DNA of 64,000 bases from JABDMH01 sp965223165 (lineage in GTDB: Bacteria > Bacteroidota > Bacteroidia > Chitinophagales > Saprospiraceae), in contig CBDCVQ010000009.1 in assembly GCA_965223165.1 (NCBI GenBank), forward strand, positions 1 through 64,000, in the 5' to 3' direction. Under the pieces are notes generated by a model. That model made no database searches and had not been told where the DNA came from. It was given only the letters and a program-made list of their open reading frames with translations. Shown in pieces: positions 27,000 to 36,286 of the stretch. Every line of letters begins with the position of its first letter. Within the stretch, counting starts at the first letter, position 1. The position numbers were made by a program, and so were the translations under genes.

Positions 27000-27312
27000 G
27001 GTGTTGCTGAGGGCGCAAGTTAACGAACTGATACGCTACCAGTAGGTCAGATGGCAATTTGCCATGAGCGATTCTTTTGGACCGATGTTTTCTCCACTTG
27101 ATGCCCCCTGTCTTTGCGTGATTCACTTCACGCCCAGCCCGTTCTTTCATCCCTTCGGCCCCCTCAACCAAACTCAGGACTTAACTATCCGCGAGGCCTG
27201 GTCAATTAGCTCTGCTACCTGACAATGCCAAATATTTCCACTGGTGACCAAATATTCTCGATAGACACGCTGACCTCGTGCTACGGGCTTCAATCCCTAT
27301 ATTTATTAGGTG
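27000..27312. other. Divergent intergenic region with palindrome and direct repeats
   Basis: No gene seen. It holds the 15-bp palindrome ATGGCAATTTGCCAT (27051-27065), placed 58 bp before SDR copy B. A direct repeat CCAAATATT occurs at 27228-27236 and 27248-27256; it is spaced exactly 20 bp, two helical turns, and lies about 57-85 bp before the kinase gene. The first fits a dimeric repressor, the second a tandem-binding activator. Both are inference. Confidence 0.45.
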
Positions 27313-30261
27313 ATGTCTCCCCGTGCCATCGCCCTCGCCCTTCTGATCCTCTGTGGCCTTAGATCAGGTGCACAAGGGTGGGACTATCGTCTATTTACAC
27401 TTGAGGACGGCCTGCCCCAAACCCAGGTGACCAGGATCTTTGAGGACAGCCGCGGATACCTCTGGGTGGGCACGAAGATGGGGATCTGCTACTACAACGG
27501 CGACCAGTTTGTCAATCCTTTTGCCAGCCTGGGTGAATACCTTGGTCAAGTCTTTGACATCGATGAGGACATGGATGGCCATATGTTGATCCTGACCAAT
27601 AATGGCCTGATCAAGTTTGATGGCAGAAGCATAGTTAAACAATGGAAGGGAGTCTATGCCCCGCACTCGAGAATCTTCCCGGACTCAAACCTCAGTATTT
27701 GGATTAGCCATTTGGATGGACGGTCGATCAGCTATTGGAAGGGTGATTCCCTTCACGTATTCCCAGAAGAAAATGCAATCCTAGCGGAGCACGAACGTCC
27801 TACGATTTATTATGCGCCGGACGAGCAGGAGCTGTATATCGCTTGTCTGTCCGGACAGCTGTACAGTTTCGACTGGAACAATCTGCGTATGCTCCGGGAT
27901 CAAGCGGGCAGGCTTGCATTTGACAAGAAATGTGGTAATGTCCTGTCCGTGGGCACAGAGCCCATGGACATTGACTCCCCTTACAAATGGCGGTACTACG
28001 CATTTCCGGATACTACCGCTTTTCTCCAGCACATGGGTAATGATTTCATTGTGAGGGATTCCTTCCCTTCCCGGGATGTCACTTTCTACAGTACTGGCCA
28101 GAGAATGGTCATGTGCTTTGGGGAAAAACTGTGGGAGTTAAGCCTTGACGACCTGCACCCTACGGATGTTACTGTAAGCTCGGAACGCAACATTTGGATT
28201 GGCTCAGATCAAGGCTTGCTGCTGGCCTACCAAAGTCCCTTTCGCAAAATGTTTGCCAACAAATTAAAGGAAGTGTGGTCGATGGTACAAGGTCCGGATT
28301 CCAACTTCTACTTCTCAAGCTACTATCACGGCACGCATGTCAGTAACGGGGCCAAGGCAAACAGGTTACCTATTAAATGGAACAAGCGCATCCACGGTAA
28401 TTTCTACTACAACATTGATTTTGACTGGAATGGCCGTCTATTGCTACCCCGAACAGAGAGAACTTTTCGCTATGATCCTACAAACGACATAACGGAAGCC
28501 CTAGATGCCGGGGCTCTGACCCTGGAGATCGATCATCACCGAAAAAGGATATTCCTTGGAGGGTACAACCATTTGGTTTTGGTGGATAGATATGACTCTA
28601 TTGGCGAAGTGCAGCCCGGCGGCCCCAACATGAGCTGGATCACCGACATCGAAATCCTGCCAAACGGTGATGCCTGGTTGGGCTCTTACTGGAGCATTGC
28701 CCGATATTTTGCAAGCAAGGATACCATTATCCAGTACTACAGCAACCGGCATACCCCCCATGGGTTACCGCATGGGTTTGCCATCTGCGTCTATCGCGAC
28801 TGGCATGGTGACATGTGGTTTGGCGGCGGAATGGGGTTGTACTACCAACACAGAGATAGCCTAGGGCCTCCGGTGCGCGTAGTCGATAATAGTTTTTCCA
28901 CCTTCATCAAGGACGTGACCAATATTGACAGCAACCAGCTCTTGGTGGCGGCGATAGAAGGCCCCATCCTGGTAGACAAAACTTCTTTGCTGTCCGGCCA
29001 ACCCGTATATCGATTGTACAACCGGCATTCTGGTTTTGACGATGTGGAACCTGCGCAGAATGGACTGTACCGGGACTTCAGCGGCACCATCTGGCTCATG
29101 GCGGCCAATCATATATACACGATTGACACCTCCCTGTTGGATCTGGACTTCGCACCCTTACACTGCCGGGTCCACCAAGTCAACGGTGAAGCGGTGTCCT
29201 TTCATCAGGACCCTTTGCCCTATCTGCTCCCCCGGGGCGACAATCATCTCCGCATGGACTTTGAAGCGATTGGAATCGATCGACCCTTTCTGACGGAATA
29301 TGCTTATCGCTTGGGAAACGATGGGCCTTGGTCTGACTGGGAGTCCATCCCCAGGGCAGAATATGCCAATCTGTCTTCCGGCACCTACATCTTTCAGGTG
29401 CGCGCCAAGAGTGGGGGCTCCACTCAAGGTGGTGTGACCACCTATCCGGTCACCTCCTTTCAGCTTAGGGTTAGCTTACCCCTTTGGAAGGAGCCCTCCT
29501 TTTACAAATATGCCCTGATCACCATCCTCCTGCTGACTGGAGTGGTGTGGCTCCTCTTCCGGCGCACCAGCCGGGCACAACGAGATATCCGGGAAAAGGA
29601 GGAGATGATCCGCTTCCTGCAGATACAGACCCTCCAGGCTCAAATGAATCCGCACTTCATATTCAATGTACTCACCAGCCTTCAGAGTTTGATTTTGGCC
29701 GGCACACCCGAAAAAGCCAATCGATATCTGGTCAAACTGTCTACGATGATCCGCAGGTTTTTGGACAGCAGCATCAGTGGAGATGTTTCCCTGGAAGACC
29801 TTGAGGACAATTTTATCTCTCTCGACAAGGAGCTTGAGCTGCTGGCCTTATATATAGAATTCGAGCAACTGCAATATCCGAACAGATTCACCAGTCAGAT
29901 CTCATGTGACCCTCCAGTAGTACCAGAGGCCACCCGTATACAGCCGATGCTGATCCAACCCTTCGTGGAGAATGCCATCAAGCATGGACTATTGCATAAG
30001 GCAAAAGCGGGTCATCTGGACGTGCACTTTACCCGCTCCAATGGTCATCTACAGTGTATGGTGACGGACGATGGAATAGGCAGAGATCGAGCTCGTAGGA
30101 TGAAGAGGCAGTCACCCCAGATGTTCAAATCCCGTGGTACCGATCTGGTCCTAAAGCGGGTGGAGATCCTCAATAGACTGGGCCACGACATCAGGGTGTC
30201 CTACCACGAGGACGACCGTCCTGGCACGTCGGTAAGGATTTCATTTGCTCTTCAAGACTAA
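27313..30261 (+). CDS. Two-component sensor: beta-propeller, Y_Y_Y domain and LytS-type histidine kinase
   Basis: 982 residues (ATG 27313; a GTG precedes it). Signal peptide to about residue 20; the periplasmic part (~25-640) consists of propeller repeats (TRIFEDSRGYLWVGT, VYRDWHGDMWFGG, GLYRDFSGTIWLM) followed by a Y_Y_Y domain. One membrane span lies near 730 (YALITILLLTGVVWLLF). The cytoplasmic LytS/His_kinase domain has the phospho-acceptor His in QAQMNPHFIFN (about 780) and the N-box PMLIQPFVENAIKHG (about 880), then a HATPase end. It partners with the LytTR regulator that follows. The periplasmic part resembles that of hybrid glycan sensors, but the output domain is LytS-type. The ligand is unknown. 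Confidence 0.93.
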   Translation: MSPRAIALALLILCGLRSGAQGWDYRLFTLEDGLPQTQVTRIFEDSRGYLWVGTKMGICYYNGDQFVNPFASLGEYLGQVFDIDEDMDGHMLILTNNGLIKFDGRSIVKQWKGVYAPHSRIFPDSNLSIWISHLDGRSISYWKGDSLHVFPEENAILAEHERPTIYYAPDEQELYIACLSGQLYSFDWNNLRMLRDQAGRLAFDKKCGNVLSVGTEPMDIDSPYKWRYYAFPDTTAFLQHMGNDFIVRDSFPSRDVTFYSTGQRMVMCFGEKLWELSLDDLHPTDVTVSSERNIWIGSDQGLLLAYQSPFRKMFANKLKEVWSMVQGPDSNFYFSSYYHGTHVSNGAKANRLPIKWNKRIHGNFYYNIDFDWNGRLLLPRTERTFRYDPTNDITEALDAGALTLEIDHHRKRIFLGGYNHLVLVDRYDSIGEVQPGGPNMSWITDIEILPNGDAWLGSYWSIARYFASKDTIIQYYSNRHTPHGLPHGFAICVYRDWHGDMWFGGGMGLYYQHRDSLGPPVRVVDNSFSTFIKDVTNIDSNQLLVAAIEGPILVDKTSLLSGQPVYRLYNRHSGFDDVEPAQNGLYRDFSGTIWLMAANHIYTIDTSLLDLDFAPLHCRVHQVNGEAVSFHQDPLPYLLPRGDNHLRMDFEAIGIDRPFLTEYAYRLGNDGPWSDWESIPRAEYANLSSGTYIFQVRAKSGGSTQGGVTTYPVTSFQLRVSLPLWKEPSFYKYALITILLLTGVVWLLFRRTSRAQRDIREKEEMIRFLQIQTLQAQMNPHFIFNVLTSLQSLILAGTPEKANRYLVKLSTMIRRFLDSSISGDVSLEDLEDNFISLDKELELLALYIEFEQLQYPNRFTSQISCDPPVVPEATRIQPMLIQPFVENAIKHGLLHKAKAGHLDVHFTRSNGHLQCMVTDDGIGRDRARRMKRQSPQMFKSRGTDLVLKRVEILNRLGHDIRVSYHEDDRPGTSVRISFALQD

Positions 30262-30274
30262 ACATCCAGAAATC

Positions 30275-31039
30275 GTGAAGAAGATTCTAATTGCAGAGGA
30301 TATAGCCCATGTGCGAGAAGCGCTGAAAAGCCTCCTTGCTCACATCAAACTTCCCGTACAGGTTGTGGCGGAAGCGGAGACAGTGGACCAGGCTTACCAT
30401 ATGGTCTTACAGCACGATCCGGATATATTGTTCCTTGACATTCAGCTTAGGGGCGGTACCGGATTTGATCTGCTGCACCGGCTCAAGGACAGCGCCTTTC
30501 TCCGGCAATACGTAATCTTCCTCACGGCCTATGGCACCTTTGATAATCTGCTGAGAGCCCTCCACTTTGCCGCCCTCGACTTTCTGGTCAAACCCATCGA
30601 TCAAGAGAAATTGGAAACGGCTCTAAAGAAGTGCTTTACGTCTGAACATCGACCCTTTCACCTTCGTCAGATGGACATACTACTGGACAACTTGCACGAA
30701 AGCGGTCGCCTCCCCTCCAAGATCGGCCTGCATGGCGCTCGTGGCAGTATCCAATTTGAAAAGGTGGACGACATTATCTACCTACGAGCTGACACGTCCT
30801 CTACCTATTTTCATTTGACGGGAGAAAGGACCTTTCACGCAGTCAAAAATATCGGTTTCTATAGCCGTCTGCTCACCCAGCAGTACGCATTTTACCCCAT
30901 TAGCCAAAGCATTATTGTCAACATTGACTACGTACAACGATTTAACCCGGCAGAGAAGTCGCTCAAACTCACTAACGGTGAGGTTCTGTATGCTTCGCGC
31001 CGGGGAGCAACGAGATTCAGAGACTGGTGGGGACGGTAG
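30275..31039 (+). CDS. LytTR-family response regulator
   Basis: About 254 residues from GTG 30275 (MKKILIAEDIAHVREAL); an in-frame TTG at 30245 would overlap the kinase by 17 bp. The receiver domain (~1-118) has the acidic pair ED, the phospho-acceptor Asp in DILFLDIQLRGG, and Lys in LVKPID. The LytTR DNA-binding domain (~155-250) has VDDIIYLRADTSSTYFHL and QSIIVNIDYVQRFNP. LytTR proteins bind two direct half-sites roughly two helical turns apart. The compound repeat array begins directly after its stop codon. Confidence 0.94.
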   Translation: MKKILIAEDIAHVREALKSLLAHIKLPVQVVAEAETVDQAYHMVLQHDPDILFLDIQLRGGTGFDLLHRLKDSAFLRQYVIFLTAYGTFDNLLRALHFAALDFLVKPIDQEKLETALKKCFTSEHRPFHLRQMDILLDNLHESGRLPSKIGLHGARGSIQFEKVDDIIYLRADTSSTYFHLTGERTFHAVKNIGFYSRLLTQQYAFYPISQSIIVNIDYVQRFNPAEKSLKLTNGEVLYASRRGATRFRDWWGR

Positions 31040-32538
31040 GGATGGACCCGGCGAAATAGGATTCGCCTCTACGTGAACCAGAGAATGGACGACAGCGCGG
31101 ATTCCTATATCCGCATTTCTCACCGCGAAAATATCCATCGGACAGCACGACCCCCCGGGACCGGCGTAACCCCATGGAATTGGCGAAATCCCATCGAGCC
31201 GGCGAAATCTAATGGAACCGGCGAAATAGGATTCGCCTCTACGTGAACCAGAGAATGGACGACAGCGCGGATTCCTATATCCGCGTTTTTCACGGCGAAA
31301 ATATCCATCGGATGGCACACCCCCCGGGACCGGCGTAACCCTATGCAGTCGGCGAAATCCAATGGAGCCGGCGAAACAGGATTCGCCTCTACGTGAACCA
31401 GAGAATGGTCGACAGCGGCGGATTCCGATATCCGCATTTTTCACGGTGAAAATATCCATCGGCCGGCACGATCCCCCGGGACCGGCGTAACCCCATGGAA
31501 TTGGCGAAAGCCCATGCAGTCGGCCAAATCCAATGGAGCCGGCGAAATAGGATTCGCCTCTACGTGAACCAGAGAATGGACGATAGCCCGGATTCCTATA
31601 TCCGCGTTTTTCACGGTGAAAATATCCATCGGACGGCACGACCCCCCGAGACCGCCGTAACCCCATGCAGCTGGCGAAATCAATCGAGCCGGCGAAATAG
31701 GATTCGCCTCTACGTGAACCAGAGAATGGACGACAGCGCGGATTCCTATATCCGCGTTTTTCACGGCGAAAATATCCATCGGACGGCACGACCCCCCGAG
31801 ACCGGCGTAACCCCAAGCAGTCGGCGAAATCCAATGGAGCCGGCGAAAAAGGATTCGCCTCTACGTGAACCAGGAGAATGGATGACAGCGCGGATTCCTA
31901 TATCCGCGTTTCTCACGGCGAAAATATCCATCGGCCGGCACCACCCCATGGAATTGGCGAAATCCAATGGAGCCGGCGAAAAAGGATTCGCCTCTACGTG
32001 AACCAGAGAATGGTCGACAGCGCGGATTCCTATATCCGCGTTTCTCACGGCGAAAATATCCATCGGCCGGCACACACCCCCCGGGACCGGCGTAACCCCA
32101 TGCAGTCGGCCAAATCACATGGAGCCGGCGAAATAGGATTCGCCTCTACGTGAACCAGAGAATGGACGACAGCGCGGATTCCTATATCCGCGCTTTTCAC
32201 GGTGAAAATATCCATGAGTCGGCACAATCCCCGGGACCGGCGTAACCCCATCGAGCCGGCGAAATAGGATTCGCCTCTACGTGAACCAGGAGAATGGATG
32301 ACAGCGCGGATTCCTATATCCGCATTTCTCACCGCGAAAATATCCATCGGACAGCACGACCCCCCGGGACCGGCGTAACCCCATGGAATTGGCGAAATCA
32401 CATGCAGTCGGCCAAATCCAATGGAGCCGGCCAAATCACATGCAGTCGGCCAAATCTAATGGAGCCGGCGAAATAGGATTCGCCTCTACGTGAACCAGAG
32501 AATGGACGATAGCGGCGGATTCCTATATCCGCGCTTTC
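31040..32538. repeat. Compound tandem array: ten ~112-bp cores with runs of a 19-bp unit
   Basis: Cores start (GGATTCGCCTCTACG) at 31059, 31229, 31379, 31550, 31700, 31851, 31984, 32136, 32267 and 32476; the last stops at ~32538. Steps are 170, 150, 171, 150, 151, 133, 152, 131 and 209. Between cores lie 1-5 units of 19 bp, consensus close to CCCATGGAGCCGGCGAAAT. The step lengths fit 112+19n with n=3,2,3,2,2,2,2,1,5; the 133 step has a 17-bp core deletion. About 23 units are present in all. Each core holds the hairpin GCGGAT-TCCTAT-ATCCGC and, in several copies, TTTTCAC-G-GTGAAAA. Steps are not multiples of three, so the array is not one coding repeat. It differs from CRISPR because spacers are not unique. 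Confidence 0.92.
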
Positions 32539-32540
32539 AT

Positions 32541-32717
32541 CAAAGATTCCAAAACCAGTCCCTTTCGGTACCAATTCTCTCGCTATATGACCATTTGTTA
32601 GGATGTGATGTCTTGATCAGGATGTAGCTAGGTATTATTGTCAAACCCACCAATTAGCCAGCAAAACAAGGTAACCCCCGACAGCCCGGTCTCAGTTGAC
32701 ACCCTACTGCCATCAAG
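32541..32717. other. Unassigned spacer between repeat array and LRR/T9SS gene
   Basis: No gene, clear promoter box or strong hairpin was seen in this stretch. It presumably contains the promoter for the signal-peptide frame at 32718. Confidence 0.4.
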
Positions 32718-33115
32718 ATGTGCATACGAACCATCACGCTGCTTTTCTTTTGTTTCGCTGCCGGATGCTCTAGAGAGATATCGGCTCAAAAATTGAGAAA
32801 CCGAGCAGCCATCTACTTCGACAACAATCCACCCGTGATCACCAATACCTATGTGCATACGCTCCACCGGCCCGAGAGGCGTCAATCGACCGCCACCAAG
32901 GAAGTGCTGCCGCCCCAACTGACCATCTCCCCAACCCTTCGCATGGAGCCGTTACCCTTCAATCAGATCAACGCATCCGTCATGTGGATGTGTTTGATCT
33001 GATGGGGCGCCATCGAGGCCGGCACGATGGCTCCCGTTTGCACATAGGTGACGACGGCGTTATCTTCTAAAGTTGGATTTTAGGGAGGGTAAGCCTCCGG
33101 CCACTGTCAAGGTGG
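32718..33115 (+). pseudogene. Signal peptide fused to a duplicated T9SS-tail segment, frameshifted 5' part of the LRR gene
   Basis: Residues 1-25 are a good export/lipoprotein signal (MCIRTITLLFFCFAAGCS). From 32783 the DNA repeats the 3' end of the downstream gene: 32783-33115 matches 34810-35143 over ~333 bp. The upstream copy lacks one base near 32929 (CTCCCC against CTCGCCC) and one T near 33060 (GGCGTTATC against GGCGTTTATC). If both are restored, the frame runs without a stop from 32718 into the LRR frame at 33073. So this is either a broken 5' part of one gene or one gene with two read errors. A type IX sorting tail directly behind a signal peptide is abnormal. Confidence 0.75.
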
Positions 33116-35154
33116 AACTGAGGGGGCAAATCCCCTCCGAATTAGGTAATCTCACTAATCTAACTGGCCTTAATTTGGGGCACAACCAATTGACCGGGCA
33201 GATTCCTTTTCATTTAGGTAATCTCGGCAATCTGACTGGTCTTTTTTTAAGCAACAACAAACTGACCGGACAGATCCCTTCCCAATTGGGTGGTCTAAAA
33301 AATCTGACTGCCCTTTGGTTATCTGACAATGAGCTGATTGGTCAGATCCCTTCCACATTTAACCAGTTGACCAGCCTCCGCCGTCTCTCCCTCTGCCCTG
33401 GCAACCACTTCGTCGGCCCCATCCCTACCTTCCCACACAGCCCCAACCTGGATCTAGCCTCCATCGACTTTTCCTGCATCACCGGAGCCCGGCTGCAGGG
33501 CCAGGTGACGGCTGGTCCGCTGAGCCGCAGTGCAACCTGTGACGATGGCTTTGATCCCTTGGATCAGGCAAGGGTCTTTTATGACGGTACATACCTGGGC
33601 ACAGCATCGGGTGGAGCTTTTGAACTTTCCATCCACGAGGGCACCTTTGATATCACCGCCGAGCCTCTCTATCCCGATCTGTACTACCCCCATTGCCCGG
33701 ATACGGGGTACTACCGGGTGCAGGTTAACAGCCTGGCAGATACCATCGTGGGTCTTGATTTTACTGTCGGAGAAAGACAATCTTGTCCGTTGATGCAGGT
33801 GTCGCTGGAGGCAGGCCGGCAGCGCTGGTGTGACGAAAACCGCATAAATCTACACTACCGCAATGTGGGTACCCAGCCTGCAGACAGCGCTTGGATCGAA
33901 CTGACGCTCCCTCATTTTATCACCATCACCGCATCCGATCCTCCCTACAAGGAGGAAAGTCCCGGCAAATACCTGTTTCCCCTGGGTCAGGTGGACGAAG
34001 GCGCGTCAGGCACGATTAACCTCGCAGACCTGGTGTCTTGCGACGTGAGGCTCGGCACCACCATCTGCGCCGATGTCCGGATCTATCCGCAATATCAATG
34101 CGCTGATGCCTACCCCGCGCCTGAAATGTCTTTGGACCTCCAGGCGGCTTGTGAGGGCGACAGCATCCGCTTTGCTATTCTCAATAACGGCGGGGAGGAG
34201 GTCTCGACGCACTATGTGCTGGTGGAGGATTTCACGGTCATCGATTCGGTGCCCATTGTGCTGAGTCCCGCCGCCTGGCATGAAGTGCGTTTTCCCTCGA
34301 CAGGTCACACCTACGTGATGCTGGTGGATGACGGAGATGACGATCCCAACAACAATCCCTGGACCGGCATCGAGCAGTGCGGTGGCGGCCCCTTCGTGAG
34401 TGGCATACTGGGTCAATATCCCACCCAGGGAGACCTACACCAAAATCGCCTGTGCCGTCTGTTGCGTGGCTCCTATGATCCCAACGACAAGTTGGCTGAC
34501 CCGCCCGGAGCGGGACCAGACCGCTATCTGCTGCCCAATACCCCCATCAAATACACCGTGCGATTTCAGAATACGGGCAACGACACCGCCTTTGCTGTGG
34601 TCATCCTGGACACGATCGATACCACCACCCTGGATATCCTGACCTTGATACCCGGCCCATCCAGCCATCCCTATCGGTTTCAGGTGAAAGAGGGCCGGAT
34701 TCTGGAGTTCACGTTTCATCCGATCTCGCTACCCGACTCTCTCACCGATCTGGAGGGCAGCCAGGGCTATGTGACCTACACCATCCATCAGCAGCCGGAC
34801 CTGCCCCTCGGCTCAAAGATCCAGAACCGAGCAGCCATCTACTTTGACAACAATCCGCCCGTGATCACCAATACCTATGTGCATACGCTCCACCGGCCCG
34901 AGAGGCGTCAATCGACCGCCACCAAGGAAGTGCTGCCGCCCCAACTGATCATCTCGCCCAACCCTTCGCAAGGAGCCGTTACCCTTCAATCAGATCAACG
35001 CATCCATCATGTGGATGTGTTTGATCTGATGGGGCGCCATCGAGGCCGGCACGATGGCTCCCGGTTGCACATCAGTGACGACGGCGTTTATCTTCTAAAG
35101 GTGGATTTTGGGGAGGGCAAGCCTCCGGCCACTGTGAAGGTGGTGATCCAGTGA
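33073..35154 (+). CDS. Leucine-rich-repeat protein with DUF7619-like domain and T9SS type A sorting tail
   Basis: 693 residues as an open frame; only a TTG could start it, so its true 5' end is probably the signal peptide at 32718. Residues ~14-120 hold plant-type LRRs (L-x-G-x-IP-x-x-L: GQIPSELGNLTNLTGLNLGH). Beta-sandwich domains follow, then a region resembling DUF7619 (GSYDPNDKLADP, KIQNRAAIYFDNNPPVITN). The C-terminal sorting signal of type IX secretion has ISPNPSQGAVTL, VDVFDLMGR and DGVYLLKV. It should be a surface or secreted adhesion-type protein. The 3' 334 bp is duplicated upstream. Confidence 0.85.
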   Translation: MDFREGKPPATVKVELRGQIPSELGNLTNLTGLNLGHNQLTGQIPFHLGNLGNLTGLFLSNNKLTGQIPSQLGGLKNLTALWLSDNELIGQIPSTFNQLTSLRRLSLCPGNHFVGPIPTFPHSPNLDLASIDFSCITGARLQGQVTAGPLSRSATCDDGFDPLDQARVFYDGTYLGTASGGAFELSIHEGTFDITAEPLYPDLYYPHCPDTGYYRVQVNSLADTIVGLDFTVGERQSCPLMQVSLEAGRQRWCDENRINLHYRNVGTQPADSAWIELTLPHFITITASDPPYKEESPGKYLFPLGQVDEGASGTINLADLVSCDVRLGTTICADVRIYPQYQCADAYPAPEMSLDLQAACEGDSIRFAILNNGGEEVSTHYVLVEDFTVIDSVPIVLSPAAWHEVRFPSTGHTYVMLVDDGDDDPNNNPWTGIEQCGGGPFVSGILGQYPTQGDLHQNRLCRLLRGSYDPNDKLADPPGAGPDRYLLPNTPIKYTVRFQNTGNDTAFAVVILDTIDTTTLDILTLIPGPSSHPYRFQVKEGRILEFTFHPISLPDSLTDLEGSQGYVTYTIHQQPDLPLGSKIQNRAAIYFDNNPPVITNTYVHTLHRPERRQSTATKEVLPPQLIISPNPSQGAVTLQSDQRIHHVDVFDLMGRHRGRHDGSRLHISDDGVYLLKVDFGEGKPPATVKVVIQ
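34810..35143 (+). repeat. 3' copy of the ~333-bp intragenic duplication
   Basis: This segment encodes the end of the DUF7619-like domain and the T9SS tail. It is nearly identical to 32783-33115, which lies behind the signal peptide of the same locus. It has the intact frame, so it is the parent copy. Confidence 0.85.
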
Positions 35155-35277
35155 CCTGTAGGTGGCTCGCTATGCAGCAGTAACGCTGCACAGCAGGCCG
35201 ATCCCTTCGCCCTTCGACAAGCTCAGGGCTCAACAATCCGTCAATGGCTCCCTACTCACTGCCAACGGCTCATTGAC
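35155..35277. other. Intergenic hairpins, including a CTTCGACAAGCTCAG-type repeat
   Basis: Two hairpins are visible. GCAGC-AGTAAC-GCTGC lies near 35175-35190. At 35209-35229 arms GCCCT and AGGGC enclose CTTCGACAAGCTC, a motif that occurs as a dispersed repeat in many bacterial genomes (from memory). It sits between the convergent T9SS and ankyrin genes and may serve as a terminator. Confidence 0.4.
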
Positions 35278-36139
35278 TCATTCTTTCCGTTCAGCCGTCA
35301 CCAAGGGGATCGGGTCATGAATAGTGACGGAAGAGGCCAGGCCCTCTGATACACCAAACTTAATGCGGACCGAGGGTGCCCCAACCCGGCGCAAACGCAT
35401 GATCTGCTACACGAAGGAGTGTGCGGCCAATCTGCTCGCCGCGGCTCATGTACAAGCTGCCGCGTCGATTCAACTCGACGACAAAGAAGTCTTCGGGTCC
35501 CGGGCCAAAGACATATTTGCCCATGTACGTTTTCTGCTCCTCAGGTGTAATGTCCAGGCTGGTGGCCCGTGGGTCTGCATCACCAAGACCTTCCAGATAG
35601 TGGACGACCGACTCAACGGCAGCTCTGTCTACCGAGGAGAGGTCTTTGTAGCGGAGGCGATTCTGGGCATGAAACAGGAGTGTCATCCCATGGGGACCCG
35701 GAATCCGCTGGATACCCGGCATTTCTTCAACCATACTGCGTACGGCCTTCAACTTGCCCATCATCGCAAAGGTGTAGATGTTTGGCCTTGCGCCATGGTC
35801 CATCAGCAGTTGAGCAATATCCACCCGACCCATATGGGAGGCAGCGCCCAGCGCGCTTTCCCAGTCACCAAAGCCCCAGTCATAGGCTGCCTTGGCTAGC
35901 TCCGGCCGACTGGTGACGAGCTCCTTGACCTTGTCGTACTGCGTGTGTGCCGCCCCGACCACGGCCTTCACCGCTGCCCGCTCCTGGCTGGGAAACTCCA
36001 TGGGCAGGTCCGGCTCGGTACTCTGCCACTTGTGTAGCTCTCTCGTTCGTGGAGAGGCCAATCCAGGCACCGCAAATAGGCCAAAGGCACCTAGGGTCGA
36101 ATTGGTGATGAATTTTCTGCGAGGAGAATGTTCATTCAT
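35278..36139 (-). CDS. Ankyrin-repeat protein with C-terminal frameshift
   Basis: The ATG at 36139 starts MNEHSPRRKFITNSTLGAFG, a Tat-like/lipid-less signal. Ankyrin-like helices follow (ESALGAASHMGRVDIAQLLM, DHGARPNIYTFAMMGKLKAV), then a C-terminal domain (KYVFGPGPEDFFVVELNRRG). The direct frame stops early at 35360 after HAFAPGWGTLGPH. Removing one G from the run complementary to 35385-35387 gives HAFAPVGAPSVRIKF and continues to a natural stop at 35278. The restored ending fits the domain better (inference from family pattern). So the gene has either a real 3' lesion or a read error. Function unknown. Confidence 0.8.
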
Positions 36140-36286
36140 GACGTACGATATTTGATTAGACCAGAGAATATGTCCACCTCTAGTAAATACATTCCCATCA
36201 GAATGCCCGTCAATTACGACGAAAAAGGGCAAAAACTAGATGCAAAGCGATCCGATCCCTTGCGGAGAGGCTAGCGTGAAACTTGT

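Noticed and set aside
30782..31834. Minus-strand 350-codon frame across the repeat array and the LytTR gene
   Set aside because: It runs antisense through a solid response-regulator gene, and the repeat steps are not multiples of three. It is a by-product of stop-poor GC-rich repeats.
31495..32001. Plus-strand 168-codon frame in the array
   Set aside because: Same repeat-born reading; frame shifts between copies and there is no recognisable start context or domain.
31040..32538. CRISPR array
   Set aside because: The segments between repeats are themselves repeats of 19 bp, not unique spacers; no cas genes are in the window.
31040..32538. Replication origin with iterons
   Set aside because: 19-bp units are of iteron size, but there is no rep or dnaA gene and no AT-rich melting region nearby.
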